A stretch of DNA of 64,000 nucleotides from a bacterium Ga0077546. Its GTDB lineage: Bacteria > Cyanobacteriota > Vampirovibrionia > Obscuribacterales > Obscuribacteraceae. Location: NCBI GenBank assembly GCA_001464165.1, contig LNEX01000253.1:1-64000 (forward strand), written 5' to 3'. Each line of letters starts with the position of its first letter. The stretch's first letter is position 1. Shown here one piece after another: positions 45,099-53,949 of this stretch. Position numbers and translations under genes: made by a program. The notes below the pieces were generated by a model. It saw nothing but the letters and a program-made list of their open reading frames with translations. It did not search any database and was not told the origin of the DNA.

Positions 45099-45849
45099 CG
45101 AACCAACGCAAAAAATAGTTGTCTTTGCCGCCGCCAAAGAGCAGGCAGCTACCTTAAGTAAAGATATTGCCCAAATGTATGAGGCCGCCCTAGGCCCAGG
45201 TGGAGTAGGGAAAAGTGGATGCGAAGCTTATCCTGACCCAGATCTATTCACCGAAGAAGGGGTTAAAGCAACCCTAGAAGCGGATGAGCGGCTTATAGCA
45301 GTGGCTCAATTCAACGAGCAAATCTGTGGTGCCATGGTAGCCGACAAGCTCAGTGCCTACCATGTGGAATTTAACAGCATGGCCGTGCGCCTCGACAAAC
45401 GGGGCTTGGGCATCGGCTCAGCGATTGTCTCTGGCCTAAAAGAAATGATGGACGCTACCCAACTCACCATCAATACAACCGAACTGGTCACCCATAGCTT
45501 AGCGAGCCAAGCAGCTCATTTTAAGGCCGGATACAACTCAATAGTAGGCTTTGCTTTTTGCCACTATCCTCGTGTCTTCTTTGCCAACCATCCAGAATCA
45601 GTGCTCTGGGTATCAAAATTTCAAGGCCAGTTGGTAGGCCCTGTCAAACAAATTAGAAGTGCCCTTGGAAGAAAACTGGGCACAATCAAAAGCGATTTAG
45701 TGAACACAGTGGTGGCAGCCCAAGCTCAATCTCAAGCTCACGGCAAACGAGCTTCTCAGCGTCTTTCTGAAAAGCAATTGCAATTAGCTGCCGAGCTGCT
45801 TCTTGAGCGAACTGCATATGTCCCCTTGGCCTACTTGATCGAACTGTAG
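45067..45849 (+). CDS. GNAT acetyltransferase domain (first half of a tandem-GNAT protein)
   Basis: The strongest ribosome site of the cluster (AAGGAGGT, five bases before ATG 45067). The acetyl-CoA loop is VRLDKRGLGIGSAIVSGL, preceded by HVEFNSMAVR. After the domain comes a linker rich in Gln/Ala/Lys. The ORF ends at YLIEL, but the next frame is open from 45807 and reads on as VVSDNLKAAHQKAEDSQ into a second GNAT-like domain. One missing base near 45846 would join both parts. The acyl acceptor is unknown; the cluster context suggests an amine. Confidence 0.75.
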   Translation: MMLSAPEYITSEPTQKIVVFAAAKEQAATLSKDIAQMYEAALGPGGVGKSGCEAYPDPDLFTEEGVKATLEADERLIAVAQFNEQICGAMVADKLSAYHVEFNSMAVRLDKRGLGIGSAIVSGLKEMMDATQLTINTTELVTHSLASQAAHFKAGYNSIVGFAFCHYPRVFFANHPESVLWVSKFQGQLVGPVKQIRSALGRKLGTIKSDLVNTVVAAQAQSQAHGKRASQRLSEKQLQLAAELLLERTAYVPLAYLIEL

Positions 45850-46382
45850 TATCGGACAATTTAAAAGCAGCTCACCAGAAAGCAGAAGATTCACAAGTAG
45901 AACAGGAAGCAGATTCGGACGATCTAATAGTTGAAGAAAAGGACGGATTTGGTCACGCTTACATAACTTACAAGCCCGGCTTCAAATTTGATGGAAACTT
46001 AGACCAAAGCTCAACTATAAAGGCAATTAACCGAGTAATCGACCGCCTAGCCGACCTAAACAAGCGCTACATTCTAGTACGGATTCCAGCCAATCAGCCT
46101 GAAGCTATTGCCTTGGCCAACTATTTACGTGAGCACAAAGGATTTGTCTTCCACAGTTATTTGCCACTATATGGATATCAACAAAATCAAGAACCAAAGC
46201 AAGAGCAATTTCACGACATCCTCACTCTACAGTGGATAGCTCCAGAGATTCTGGCTAGCAATGCCTTGCCAGGAGAGACTGATAGTGTGGTTAAAATCTA
46301 TGGTTATCCAGACAACCTATCTGGTTCAATAATTAGACTCGTTGCTTCTGAACTAAATAAGCAGGAACCTCAGCATGCTTAG
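45849..46382 (+). pseudogene. Second GNAT-like domain without its own start (continuation of 45067 gene)
   Basis: Open without ATG, GTG or TTG until a TTG at 46113, which is in the middle of the domain. The encoded segment FGHAYITYKPGFKFDG, ILVRIPANQPEAIALANYLRE, FVFHSYLPLYGY and HDILTLQWI resembles the second half of GNAT proteins (LGFxxSGxLP then DxLxLQ). The C-terminus (VVKIYGYPDNLSGSIIRLV) is unassigned. It overlaps the Fur-family gene start by 8 bp. Confidence 0.6.
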
Positions 46383-46890
46383 ATACGACCTTGAAACCAG
46401 ACTAGATAATAGATTTGCAAGTAGACTAGAAAGCAAACTAGTGGGCGGGCGCAAGAGCCTACCAAAAGGTGCAAAAGCAGTTCTTGCAGCTCTACAAAAA
46501 GCGCCAGGAATGCTCAGTGCACGTGAGTTGAGTTTCCGCATGAAACTCAGCAATCAAGCCCAAGAGGATCAAAATAAAAGCCCTGGTCTAACAACGATTT
46601 ATCGTTCGCTTGAACTTTTGACCCGTCATGGTTTAGTGCAAGCCGTTAGCTTTGGCGATCAAGAAAAGCGCTACGAAGTAGTCGAACCTGGTCAACACAA
46701 TCACCATCTAGTCTGCAAGAGCTGTGGCAGCAGCGTCAAACTGAGAGAATGTCTTCTCGCCAGCCTAGAAAAAACAATCCAGCAAGACTACGGATTTTCA
46801 GTATCAGAACACCTGCTTGAACTATTTGGCACCTGCCAAACTTGTCAGAGCAACAACTTAGAAACAATAGAGATAGGAGATAGAAGATGA
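46375..46890 (+). CDS. Fur-family metalloregulator
   Basis: 171 aa Fur/Zur/PerR-type repressor. Residues ~1-30 are an extra basic tail. Winged helix at ~30-90 (LSARELSFRMKLS and LTTIYRSLELLTRHGLV, the recognition helix), then the hinge and dimer domain with the metal site HNHHLVCKSCG (His108/110/111, Cys114, Cys117) and the structural zinc pair Cys154/Cys157 in FGTCQTC. Which metal it senses cannot be read off. It probably binds the Fur-like box at 35488. The stop overlaps the ATG of the next gene, so it is cotranscribed. Confidence 0.88.
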   Translation: MLRYDLETRLDNRFASRLESKLVGGRKSLPKGAKAVLAALQKAPGMLSARELSFRMKLSNQAQEDQNKSPGLTTIYRSLELLTRHGLVQAVSFGDQEKRYEVVEPGQHNHHLVCKSCGSSVKLRECLLASLEKTIQQDYGFSVSEHLLELFGTCQTCQSNNLETIEIGDRR

Positions 46891-47870
46891 GGATTGCATT
46901 TCTTGGTAAAGGCGGAGCCGGTAAAACCACCACTTCATCTGGTTTTATTCAATATTTAGCCAAGCGCTTTCCCTTTGTAGTGGCAGTAGACGCCGATCTA
47001 AACGCACACTTGCAGAGTGCTCTCAACTTAAAAGGTGAATGCAAACAATTAGGCCTGCACTTTGATGAAGTAACCGACTATCTCAAAGGTACGCGAAGCG
47101 ATGTCGGCGACAGACCAATGATTGGCACCACCCCGCCAGCTGTTGGTTCTAATTTCATAACTGCCAAAGCCAACGATCCATTTATTGAAAAATATGCCCT
47201 TAAAGACGGCAACATTGCCTTACTCACTGTTGGCACTTATCAACAAGAAGACGTAGGCGGCTCCTGCTATCACGAAAAGCTCAAGAGCCTTGCTGGTATA
47301 TTCCACCACATGTTAGATACACAATCTGACTTGGTGGTAGCCGATACCACAGCAGGCACTGATAATGTTGCCACCTCTCTATCGTTTGCCTATGACATCA
47401 ATGTTTTTGTCTTAGAACCCACTGAAAAATCGACCCAAGTGTTTCTCGACTTCGAAGAAATCGCGCCACAATTTGCCGACCGCACCTATGTAGTAGGCAA
47501 CAAAGTTGACGGAGAAGAAGACGCTGAATATATCAAAGAGCGCGTGGGCGCCGACAAATATTTAGGCTCGATACCGTTCTCACGCAACCTCAAACGTTTC
47601 GAACAAGGCGAAGAAGAAGCTATTATCGACTTCCAAAAAGAACAGGAAACCACCTTTGACAGCATATTTGCTTTATGGACAGAGAAGGCCAAAAAGCGCG
47701 ACTGGACCACTTACCTTGAGCGCTTAAGAAAAGCATTTAGTTGGGATTGCGAGCGCTGGTATTCAGACTATTACAAAGCTGACTTACTGAGCGGAATGGA
47801 CAACTCATTCACATACGAACAAGCCCTTAAAGATAAAGGCCTCACCGCTAAAGAAAAAGCTCTAGTCTAA
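46887..47870 (+). CDS. CooC/NifH-like P-loop ATPase B, 327 aa
   Basis: Paralog of the ATPase at 38284, with the same length and motifs: GKGGAGKTTT, VDADLNAHL, GTTPP, LLTVGTY, VGGSCYH (Cys127-x-His129), VVADTTAGTDNVATSLSFAYD and NLKRFEQG. The two differ most in the region after residue 45 and at the C-terminus. In CooC a C-x-C pair at this position bridges a dimer through metal; here C-x-H could do so. Two ATPases flanking the pathway might form a heterodimer or serve two metal-insertion steps. ATG 46887 overlaps the stop of fur. Confidence 0.85.
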   Translation: MRIAFLGKGGAGKTTTSSGFIQYLAKRFPFVVAVDADLNAHLQSALNLKGECKQLGLHFDEVTDYLKGTRSDVGDRPMIGTTPPAVGSNFITAKANDPFIEKYALKDGNIALLTVGTYQQEDVGGSCYHEKLKSLAGIFHHMLDTQSDLVVADTTAGTDNVATSLSFAYDINVFVLEPTEKSTQVFLDFEEIAPQFADRTYVVGNKVDGEEDAEYIKERVGADKYLGSIPFSRNLKRFEQGEEEAIIDFQKEQETTFDSIFALWTEKAKKRDWTTYLERLRKAFSWDCERWYSDYYKADLLSGMDNSFTYEQALKDKGLTAKEKALV

Positions 47871-47885
47871 TTTTAGAAAGTGGCC

Positions 47886-48668
47886 ATGACGCAAATCTCA
47901 AAAATCTCACGCCGGAGAAGCTCAGATTATCTACAGTCAATGCGACTGTGGAGTAATTTCTTTGCTGTCTCTGGTGCTGAGATTGCGGCCATAGAAAAGC
48001 AAACCAGATTGGCTGGCAACAACATACTTGAGCTTGGCTGCGGTAATGGTCGACTCTGCTACCAACTGGCACCGCTGGCTAAAAGAGTGACTGGTGTAGA
48101 CCCAGACGGCCGCTTAGTGCAGTTTGCAGCAGAGTATGCCAGCCGCAATAGCATCAATAATTTGACCTTCATGGAAATGACGGCTGAGACCCTCGCCTTT
48201 GATGATCACTGCTTTGATGTGGTGATTATGCCCTGGATGCTCCATCTCGTCAAAGACAGAGAAGCCGCCCTCAAAGAAGCGAAGCGTGTTCTCAAGCCCA
48301 AAGGCCATCTCTTTATTTTCGGCCTCTATGGTGATTGTGACTACGATCGCATCGCCAGACGCTTTGTGCCATCGAGAGAACGTGAACTCAACGCCACTGA
48401 AATTTATGAAGCCCCACTAAAGCGCATTTTTACAGAGTATCGAAAAGACGAGATCCCCTACGAAGAAACAGACTACTCTTTTGTTTTTCCTGACTGTGGT
48501 GTCACCGCTGAAGCATTCACCTTTGCCTTTAGCAACTGGTACGAAACTAACCTCACTGAAAAAGACCAAGCCCGGCTTAGACATGTTATTCAGCACTACA
48601 GAAAAGGCAATCACATTCAACTGCGCACCCGTGGCGCTCTTTATTCCACCCAGAACCACAGTAACTAG
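47886..48668 (+). CDS. Class I SAM-dependent methyltransferase 1
   Basis: 260 aa. SAM-binding motif I ILELGCGNGRLCYQL, motif II VTGVDPDG, and the post-motif VIMPWMLHLVKDREAALKEAKRVLKPKG (motif III loop). This is the small-molecule UbiE/Methyltransf_11 type. Start is ATG 47886, with GTG 47880 as alternative. It begins 15 bp after the second CooC-like gene and is the first of two adjacent methyltransferases; the C-terminal 60 residues (EIPYEETDYSFVF and on) have no family match I can name. Confidence 0.85.
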   Translation: MTQISKISRRRSSDYLQSMRLWSNFFAVSGAEIAAIEKQTRLAGNNILELGCGNGRLCYQLAPLAKRVTGVDPDGRLVQFAAEYASRNSINNLTFMEMTAETLAFDDHCFDVVIMPWMLHLVKDREAALKEAKRVLKPKGHLFIFGLYGDCDYDRIARRFVPSRERELNATEIYEAPLKRIFTEYRKDEIPYEETDYSFVFPDCGVTAEAFTFAFSNWYETNLTEKDQARLRHVIQHYRKGNHIQLRTRGALYSTQNHSN

Positions 48669-48676
48669 AGAATAAA

Positions 48677-49390
48677 ATGTCAATTGATTTTGAGCGCGCC
48701 CGTCAAGAAACCCTGCAGTATCATAAGGCCTACTACAGCCGCTTCAAATTGTTTGAAAAAGATTCATGGCTAGAGAATCCTGACCAGCCGCTAATGAGGC
48801 TGCTAGATTATCTGGAGGGCAAAATCAGAATTCTAGACCTCGGCTGCGGCGTTGGTCGCAATGCCATTCCTATGGCACAAGCGCTGCAAAAGAGCAATAA
48901 AACTGCCACCATAACAGCTGTTGATGTACTAGCAGAATCTATCGATTTACTGAAAGATTACGCCAGCGCCTACAAAGTCGAAAATGTTATTGAAGCCGTG
49001 CTGGCTGACAACGATATGTTTATCATCGAACCAAGCAAATACGATTTAATTGCAGCAATCTCTACTCTAGAACATTGCCAGGGTAAGAACAAAGTAGCAA
49101 AACTAATGGCTGCCATTGCTCGTGGCACCAAAAGCGGTGGCTTTGTGCGCATAGAGATGACGACAAACCGCAGAGTGACAGACACTAGCACGAATGAGCC
49201 CGTGCCTACTTTTGTAGAGACTCCGTTAGACGGCGAAGAAGTGCAAGAAATGCTTCAGGCCAAAGACACTTTTGCTGGCTGGAATATCATATCTTTGACA
49301 GTTGACCCTTATGAAGAAGAGCTAGCCAAAGAAGACCGCACCGTTCACTGGTGCTCCACACAAATCAACTTTACAGCGCAAAAGCCATAA
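48677..49390 (+). CDS. Class I SAM-dependent methyltransferase 2
   Basis: 237 aa. Motif I IRILDLGCGVGRNAIPMA, motif II ITAVDVLAESI, then YDLIAAISTLEHCQG. The sequence is unlike its neighbour, so the two probably methylate different positions or substrates. TehB-like by overall shape. It ends the plus-strand cluster; the serpin gene on the other strand ends one base later, leaving no room for a separate terminator. Confidence 0.83.
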   Translation: MSIDFERARQETLQYHKAYYSRFKLFEKDSWLENPDQPLMRLLDYLEGKIRILDLGCGVGRNAIPMAQALQKSNKTATITAVDVLAESIDLLKDYASAYKVENVIEAVLADNDMFIIEPSKYDLIAAISTLEHCQGKNKVAKLMAAIARGTKSGGFVRIEMTTNRRVTDTSTNEPVPTFVETPLDGEEVQEMLQAKDTFAGWNIISLTVDPYEEELAKEDRTVHWCSTQINFTAQKP

Positions 49391-49391
49391 T

Positions 49392-50549
49392 TTACGGCGA
49401 CAGTATAGCCCCAGAAAACAATACTTGACCGGTGCCACTATCGGCAATGGCCATTAGAAAAGGCCTGTTTACAGTCATAGCAATAGGTGGGGCTTGTAAG
49501 CCCGGAGCTGAGCCAAAAGACATTCCAGCCATTGTAGTGGCGGCAACTTCAGTACCACTTTCATCAACAGTAAGTTTAGCTGCATGCTTGATGAAAGATA
49601 CTAACAAGCCTGGAGTAATCAAAGATAAATCACAGTTGGGGCCGAACAGATCGAGCATTCCTAACTGAGAGAAAGCAGTGTTGAGACTACAATCGAACGA
49701 AATTTCCATACGTGGCAACTTCAAATCGACCCTACTTGCGACCGCGCCGGCCATAGCTATATTGGGATTTTTGATGTACTCAATACAATGACCAAACGAA
49801 CGTCCTAACTTAGGCAAAACTATCTGCATGTAGTAAGGTGATTGTTTGTAGGGCAACTTAATTATCTGGGCATTTTCATCTTCCTTGTAAGTGAAAATAT
49901 CGTTGGTATTCATCATCATGACATTCTTAGAACCTGAGCCCACCAAATAGAAGGGCTCCTCTTTAGTACGTTCAGCTCTAAACCTATTCTGCCATTGGGC
50001 AAAGAAATAAATAGCATTGGTAATGGCAAAGGCAGAAAGTGGAGTAAACTCGCTACCATCAACAATTCTTGGTATCTTGCCATTGGTGGCATTTTCCGCC
50101 CAAAAATTTATTTGTTCGACGGCTTCTGGAGACAGGAAATCTACTCCATATAAAGAAGCAGAGTAAGACTCTACAGCGTTATTAACGAAGTCTTCATGAC
50201 AGCGTACACCTTGCCCAAACCAGAGAGCTGAGGCAATTGAGACCTCATGGTCTGGCTTGCTCATAACTAAATAATTGAGCAGCTGTCTATTCCATGGATT
50301 GATCTCGCTGGGCTTAGGTAGCTGCAAAGTATTGGCAAACTCAGAATAGGTATTGCCGCCAGCACCGTTGTAGAGCATGCAAGCTGTCAAGAAAATGCTC
50401 GTCGGGGAAATCACGACATTAGAACTCGGACTAGCCATAGCCAGAGTCTTGAGCACGTTAAGTCCAAATTGATTATTGGAAGTAACTATGTGCTTCCAGT
50501 AGTCTTTATCGCTGGGAAGTAAAGTCGTCTGCATAGACTGATAATGCAA
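49392..50549 (-). CDS. Serpin family serine-protease inhibitor
   Basis: 385 aa, no signal peptide. Serpin marks in order: NVVISPTSIFLTACMLYNGAGGNT, FAITNAIYFFAQWQNRF, a reactive-centre-loop hinge DESGTEVAATTMAG, and RPFLMAIADSGTGQVLFSGAI at the C-terminus. The small residues of the hinge fit an inhibitory serpin that springs into its sheet after cleavage; counting from the hinge the scissile bond falls near SFGS. Val at P12 is unusual. Bacterial serpins are uncommon. Start is TTG 50549 or ATG 50534; neither has a good ribosome site. It converges on the methyltransferase gene, one base apart. Confidence 0.9.
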   Translation of the reverse strand: MHYQSMQTTLLPSDKDYWKHIVTSNNQFGLNVLKTLAMASPSSNVVISPTSIFLTACMLYNGAGGNTYSEFANTLQLPKPSEINPWNRQLLNYLVMSKPDHEVSIASALWFGQGVRCHEDFVNNAVESYSASLYGVDFLSPEAVEQINFWAENATNGKIPRIVDGSEFTPLSAFAITNAIYFFAQWQNRFRAERTKEEPFYLVGSGSKNVMMMNTNDIFTYKEDENAQIIKLPYKQSPYYMQIVLPKLGRSFGHCIEYIKNPNIAMAGAVASRVDLKLPRMEISFDCSLNTAFSQLGMLDLFGPNCDLSLITPGLLVSFIKHAAKLTVDESGTEVAATTMAGMSFGSAPGLQAPPIAMTVNRPFLMAIADSGTGQVLFSGAILSP

Positions 50550-50668
50550 TTGCCTTTCGTAGCAAAATAGGAAGTGACACTATCAGATTTACCCGCTAAA
50601 TCAAATATATGAACACTATCAAAAGCAAATTACAACTCAAGACCCACTTTAAAACTCAATGTCGAAAA

Positions 50669-53600
50669 TTAGAATTCGACTCCCGGTTTCTTGCCATTAT
50701 CAAGACCTAGATGAGATACATCAGGATTTAGACTAGTCATTGGCCGTCTAGTCTGAGTGAGATTTGGCTCGCCTGAGCTATTGGAACTATTAGGATTTAA
50801 AACCTGCTGAGCAGTGTTGGCAATCTCAGACGCACTATCAAACAAGCCTCGCTTACTAGGCATAGCTTCGCGGGTCTGTGGACGCAAACCACCATAACGA
50901 GGTGTAGCTTGCTGACCAGGAACGGCAGATAAACCATTACCTAACACTTCGGCATTGCCACCAACAACATTACCAAACGAATCGACAGCTCCATTGCCAG
51001 AAACTGCAGAAGCAGAAGATGTGTTACCAGCAGGTGAACTAGCTGGCGTATTTGCCTCTGCATAGCTCGGGATGATTCCGCTGCTAGAAGCCACTACCTG
51101 AGCCGAAGTGGCGAGTTCAACAGCTTGAGGCAGTCCAATAAATTGACCACACTCAATGCAGAACTTACCTTTCCCTGCTAGTTTAGTGCAATTGGGACAC
51201 AACCTGGAGGCACCATTGTTTGTGTTATTCGGGCTGACTCCAGCATTAGCAAGTGGAGAAGCAGAAGCACTTTGTGCACCAACTTGAGAAGAGACTGTTC
51301 CCAGAGCATAACCACCAGCATTGGCTGTGGAGTATCCGGTCGCATTTGCGTTCGCACTTCCGCCACCAACTCCTGTCTGGTCGAATCCAGCAGCAGCAGC
51401 CTGAGCGGCCATAGCAGCGCTATCAACAAAATCAGAACCGACGCTGCCTGTCGCACTAGGTCTAGAAGGGAAAGGCAAGCTACCAGCAGGAGTGGCAAAT
51501 GAAGGAGCTGGTGCACCGGGATCTGGTGAGCCTTCTGGGTAATCTGGACTAGTTTGTTTTCTGGCGCTAACGTTATGCAGCAAGTGCAGTTTGGCGATTT
51601 CTTCAATACCGCGCAGATCGCACATAAATGGCTTCGTTTCGCCGAATTCGGGGTCGCCTGCTGGAGATAGATAGACCAAAGCGTGATGTTTTTCCATGCG
51701 CTTAATCGAATCTGTGTCTACCCGGGCAACAACCTGTTGGCTGTGAATCTTGTTCCAACTATTAGGGAAGATGCCAAATCCATTGGCAGCGTAGTGGTCG
51801 GCAATACCAGGAACAACCACAGCATGCTTACCAATTTCTTCAGAGAAGAATTTAGCAGTGGTTTCGTCTGCGTTGTGTAGACATACCCGGACAGCACTGT
51901 TGGAGAAAATAGTCTTGAGTTCTGGAGCAACACCCTGGCCACCACCACTGGTGATCTGCGAGATGTTCTGCAAGATGATAGTCAAACCACCGTTGGCACC
52001 ACGAACAATAGCTGACAGTCTACCGGCCAAGTCTATGTTCAAAGTTTGATATTCATCAAAGAAGGCAAACAAAGGCAATACTGATTTTGTACCGTATCTA
52101 GTGTGTAATGCTTGCTGCAATTGGTGCACGAAGCATGCAGCTAGTGATTCTGCGTCAGGGCCTAATGAAGCGGGAGCGCCGAAAATAAGCACCGTAGGCT
52201 CATGCATACTGGTCTTAAGGTCGACATTTGATCTTTCTGTGCACTTAAGAATAGCTTGGTTCTTGAACATGCGCAGACGACCGCGCACACCTTGAATGTT
52301 CTTATCCCAATCACTATCTGTGCGAATAATCGACGAGAGACGCTGGGTCAATTCACCGAGTTCACCAGCATTGATATTTGGATCAGCTTTCAACTTACGT
52401 AATGACTCAACAATGTTGCGACGATTGTTGACCAGTTTCATCAAACCATATGGATTACAAGGCAAAGGATCAAGCTGAGAAGGCTGACCATTCTCATCTT
52501 CACCCATAACCTGCACACCGCCCCACTTAAGTAGCTGTGTCAAGCCTTCAATATAGCCAAGGTCGCGCTCAGCCCAGTGCTGCTCTTCTGGAGGAAGAGA
52601 GTTGATGTCTTGCACAATAGATGTAGCAAAAGTGACAGCATCTTGGTCGAGCGGATTCCAACAAATGGATTCGCTATCAAGTGGGTTGAAATAAAGAGTG
52701 CGGAACCCAGCATGCTGAGCTTCGGGCAATACAGTGTATTTGAAACCTTCTCGGCGTTCATCTAAGTTAGGGTCGTTGGCTTTAGCTTCTAAAGCAATAA
52801 TGACGCAGGGCTTAGCCAGCAAAGCTTTGATTACAGCCCGCATCAAGGTTGTTTTACCTGAACCTGACGGAGCGACAATGAACATGTTTTTGTTTGGCAG
52901 CCGCCCCATAGGAATTGTCACCGGCAAGTGAGTACGGGCCAAGAAGCCAAAAGGAATAACCACGCCGTCAACTTCAGACCATGTCGAACTAGGATTTTTC
53001 TTGCCGAGGCGGCCATGACGTCTACCGTTAGGTGGACAAACATAAGAGCGCTCATAATCGCGCGGGGTCATCAAGCCTGATGGTGGGTTAAAGGTTCTAA
53101 TTGTCTGCCAAGGGAACAATCGCTTTTTGTGGGCGGCTGCGATGATTAGAGCCAAAAGCACAAGTGTCGGCATCAAAATAGCTATAGATGTCGCATCGAG
53201 GAAGCCTTTGCCTTTCTTAGGCTGGAAGCTCTGACGGGTTTGATCTACGTGACCCGGTACCCCTTCTAAACGAAAATTCTTCTTCTGAATTTCTTGGCCA
53301 ATGGTGGGCACTCGACCTGTGGCTGGCAATGGAATAATAGGTGCTTGCGAACCAACCGGAGCAGCACCAGGCTGAACCAACGGACTCGAGCCAGGCGCAG
53401 CCATTAGTGGATGTGCTGTTTGTGGCTGTCCCATTTGAGGATAGCCAGCCGGAGGTGCCTGCTGATATGGGGCTGGTTCACCAGTAGCGTAAGTCTGCGG
53501 CGCAGGCTGAGCCTGATAGGGCTGCATGCCAGGCTGTATGCCCGGTGGCATTGAAGAATGGAAACCAGGCTGGGCATAGCTCTGTGGATAAGTTTGGGGA

Positions 53601-53758
53601 TAGGACGATTGCATGTGCGCGCTACCATCGGGAGCTCCGACAGATCCTTGCATTTGCATCATGCGCTCAAAGTCTCTGGCAGAGATTTGTTCGCCAGTAT
53701 CGGTATTCCGATACGACGAGATAAACCCCTTCTCGTTCATTTGCGCTTTCCAACTCAT
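50669..53758 (-). CDS. VirD4/TraD-like type IV coupling ATPase with zinc ribbon, 1029 aa
   Basis: Residues 1-~190 are Gln/Pro/Met-rich and disordered, then one TM helix (SIAILMPTLVLLALIIAA). The P-loop ATPase core has Walker A APSGSGKTT (~293-302) and Walker B LFAFFDEYQTL (~563), with the VRVCLHNADETTAKFF region typical of coupling proteins. After ~760 comes a long Ala/Gly/Ser-rich tail with a zinc ribbon RLCPNCTKLAGKGKFCIECG (~851-870). It should bring the relaxase-DNA complex or other substrate to the secretion channel. It is the last gene of the minus-strand transfer operon. Confidence 0.85.
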   Translation of the reverse strand: MSWKAQMNEKGFISSYRNTDTGEQISARDFERMMQMQGSVGAPDGSAHMQSSYPQTYPQSYAQPGFHSSMPPGIQPGMQPYQAQPAPQTYATGEPAPYQQAPPAGYPQMGQPQTAHPLMAAPGSSPLVQPGAAPVGSQAPIIPLPATGRVPTIGQEIQKKNFRLEGVPGHVDQTRQSFQPKKGKGFLDATSIAILMPTLVLLALIIAAAHKKRLFPWQTIRTFNPPSGLMTPRDYERSYVCPPNGRRHGRLGKKNPSSTWSEVDGVVIPFGFLARTHLPVTIPMGRLPNKNMFIVAPSGSGKTTLMRAVIKALLAKPCVIIALEAKANDPNLDERREGFKYTVLPEAQHAGFRTLYFNPLDSESICWNPLDQDAVTFATSIVQDINSLPPEEQHWAERDLGYIEGLTQLLKWGGVQVMGEDENGQPSQLDPLPCNPYGLMKLVNNRRNIVESLRKLKADPNINAGELGELTQRLSSIIRTDSDWDKNIQGVRGRLRMFKNQAILKCTERSNVDLKTSMHEPTVLIFGAPASLGPDAESLAACFVHQLQQALHTRYGTKSVLPLFAFFDEYQTLNIDLAGRLSAIVRGANGGLTIILQNISQITSGGGQGVAPELKTIFSNSAVRVCLHNADETTAKFFSEEIGKHAVVVPGIADHYAANGFGIFPNSWNKIHSQQVVARVDTDSIKRMEKHHALVYLSPAGDPEFGETKPFMCDLRGIEEIAKLHLLHNVSARKQTSPDYPEGSPDPGAPAPSFATPAGSLPFPSRPSATGSVGSDFVDSAAMAAQAAAAGFDQTGVGGGSANANATGYSTANAGGYALGTVSSQVGAQSASASPLANAGVSPNNTNNGASRLCPNCTKLAGKGKFCIECGQFIGLPQAVELATSAQVVASSSGIIPSYAEANTPASSPAGNTSSASAVSGNGAVDSFGNVVGGNAEVLGNGLSAVPGQQATPRYGGLRPQTREAMPSKRGLFDSASEIANTAQQVLNPNSSNSSGEPNLTQTRRPMTSLNPDVSHLGLDNGKKPGVEF

Positions 53759-53949
53759 ATTGGCGCCTTCCCGGTCATCTAAGTCTCCTGCTATCGACTT
53801 ATCTCACAGTTACTTTCTCGGTAACTCTCACCCATTCATTCATACTTACTTATTTATACCTTTTAAACAAGTAGTTGCGCAACAAAACCCGCTCCAGTTC
53901 CGGGAAGACTACGAAGAATCAGCGTTTTATCGGCGCAGTCTTCGTATTT

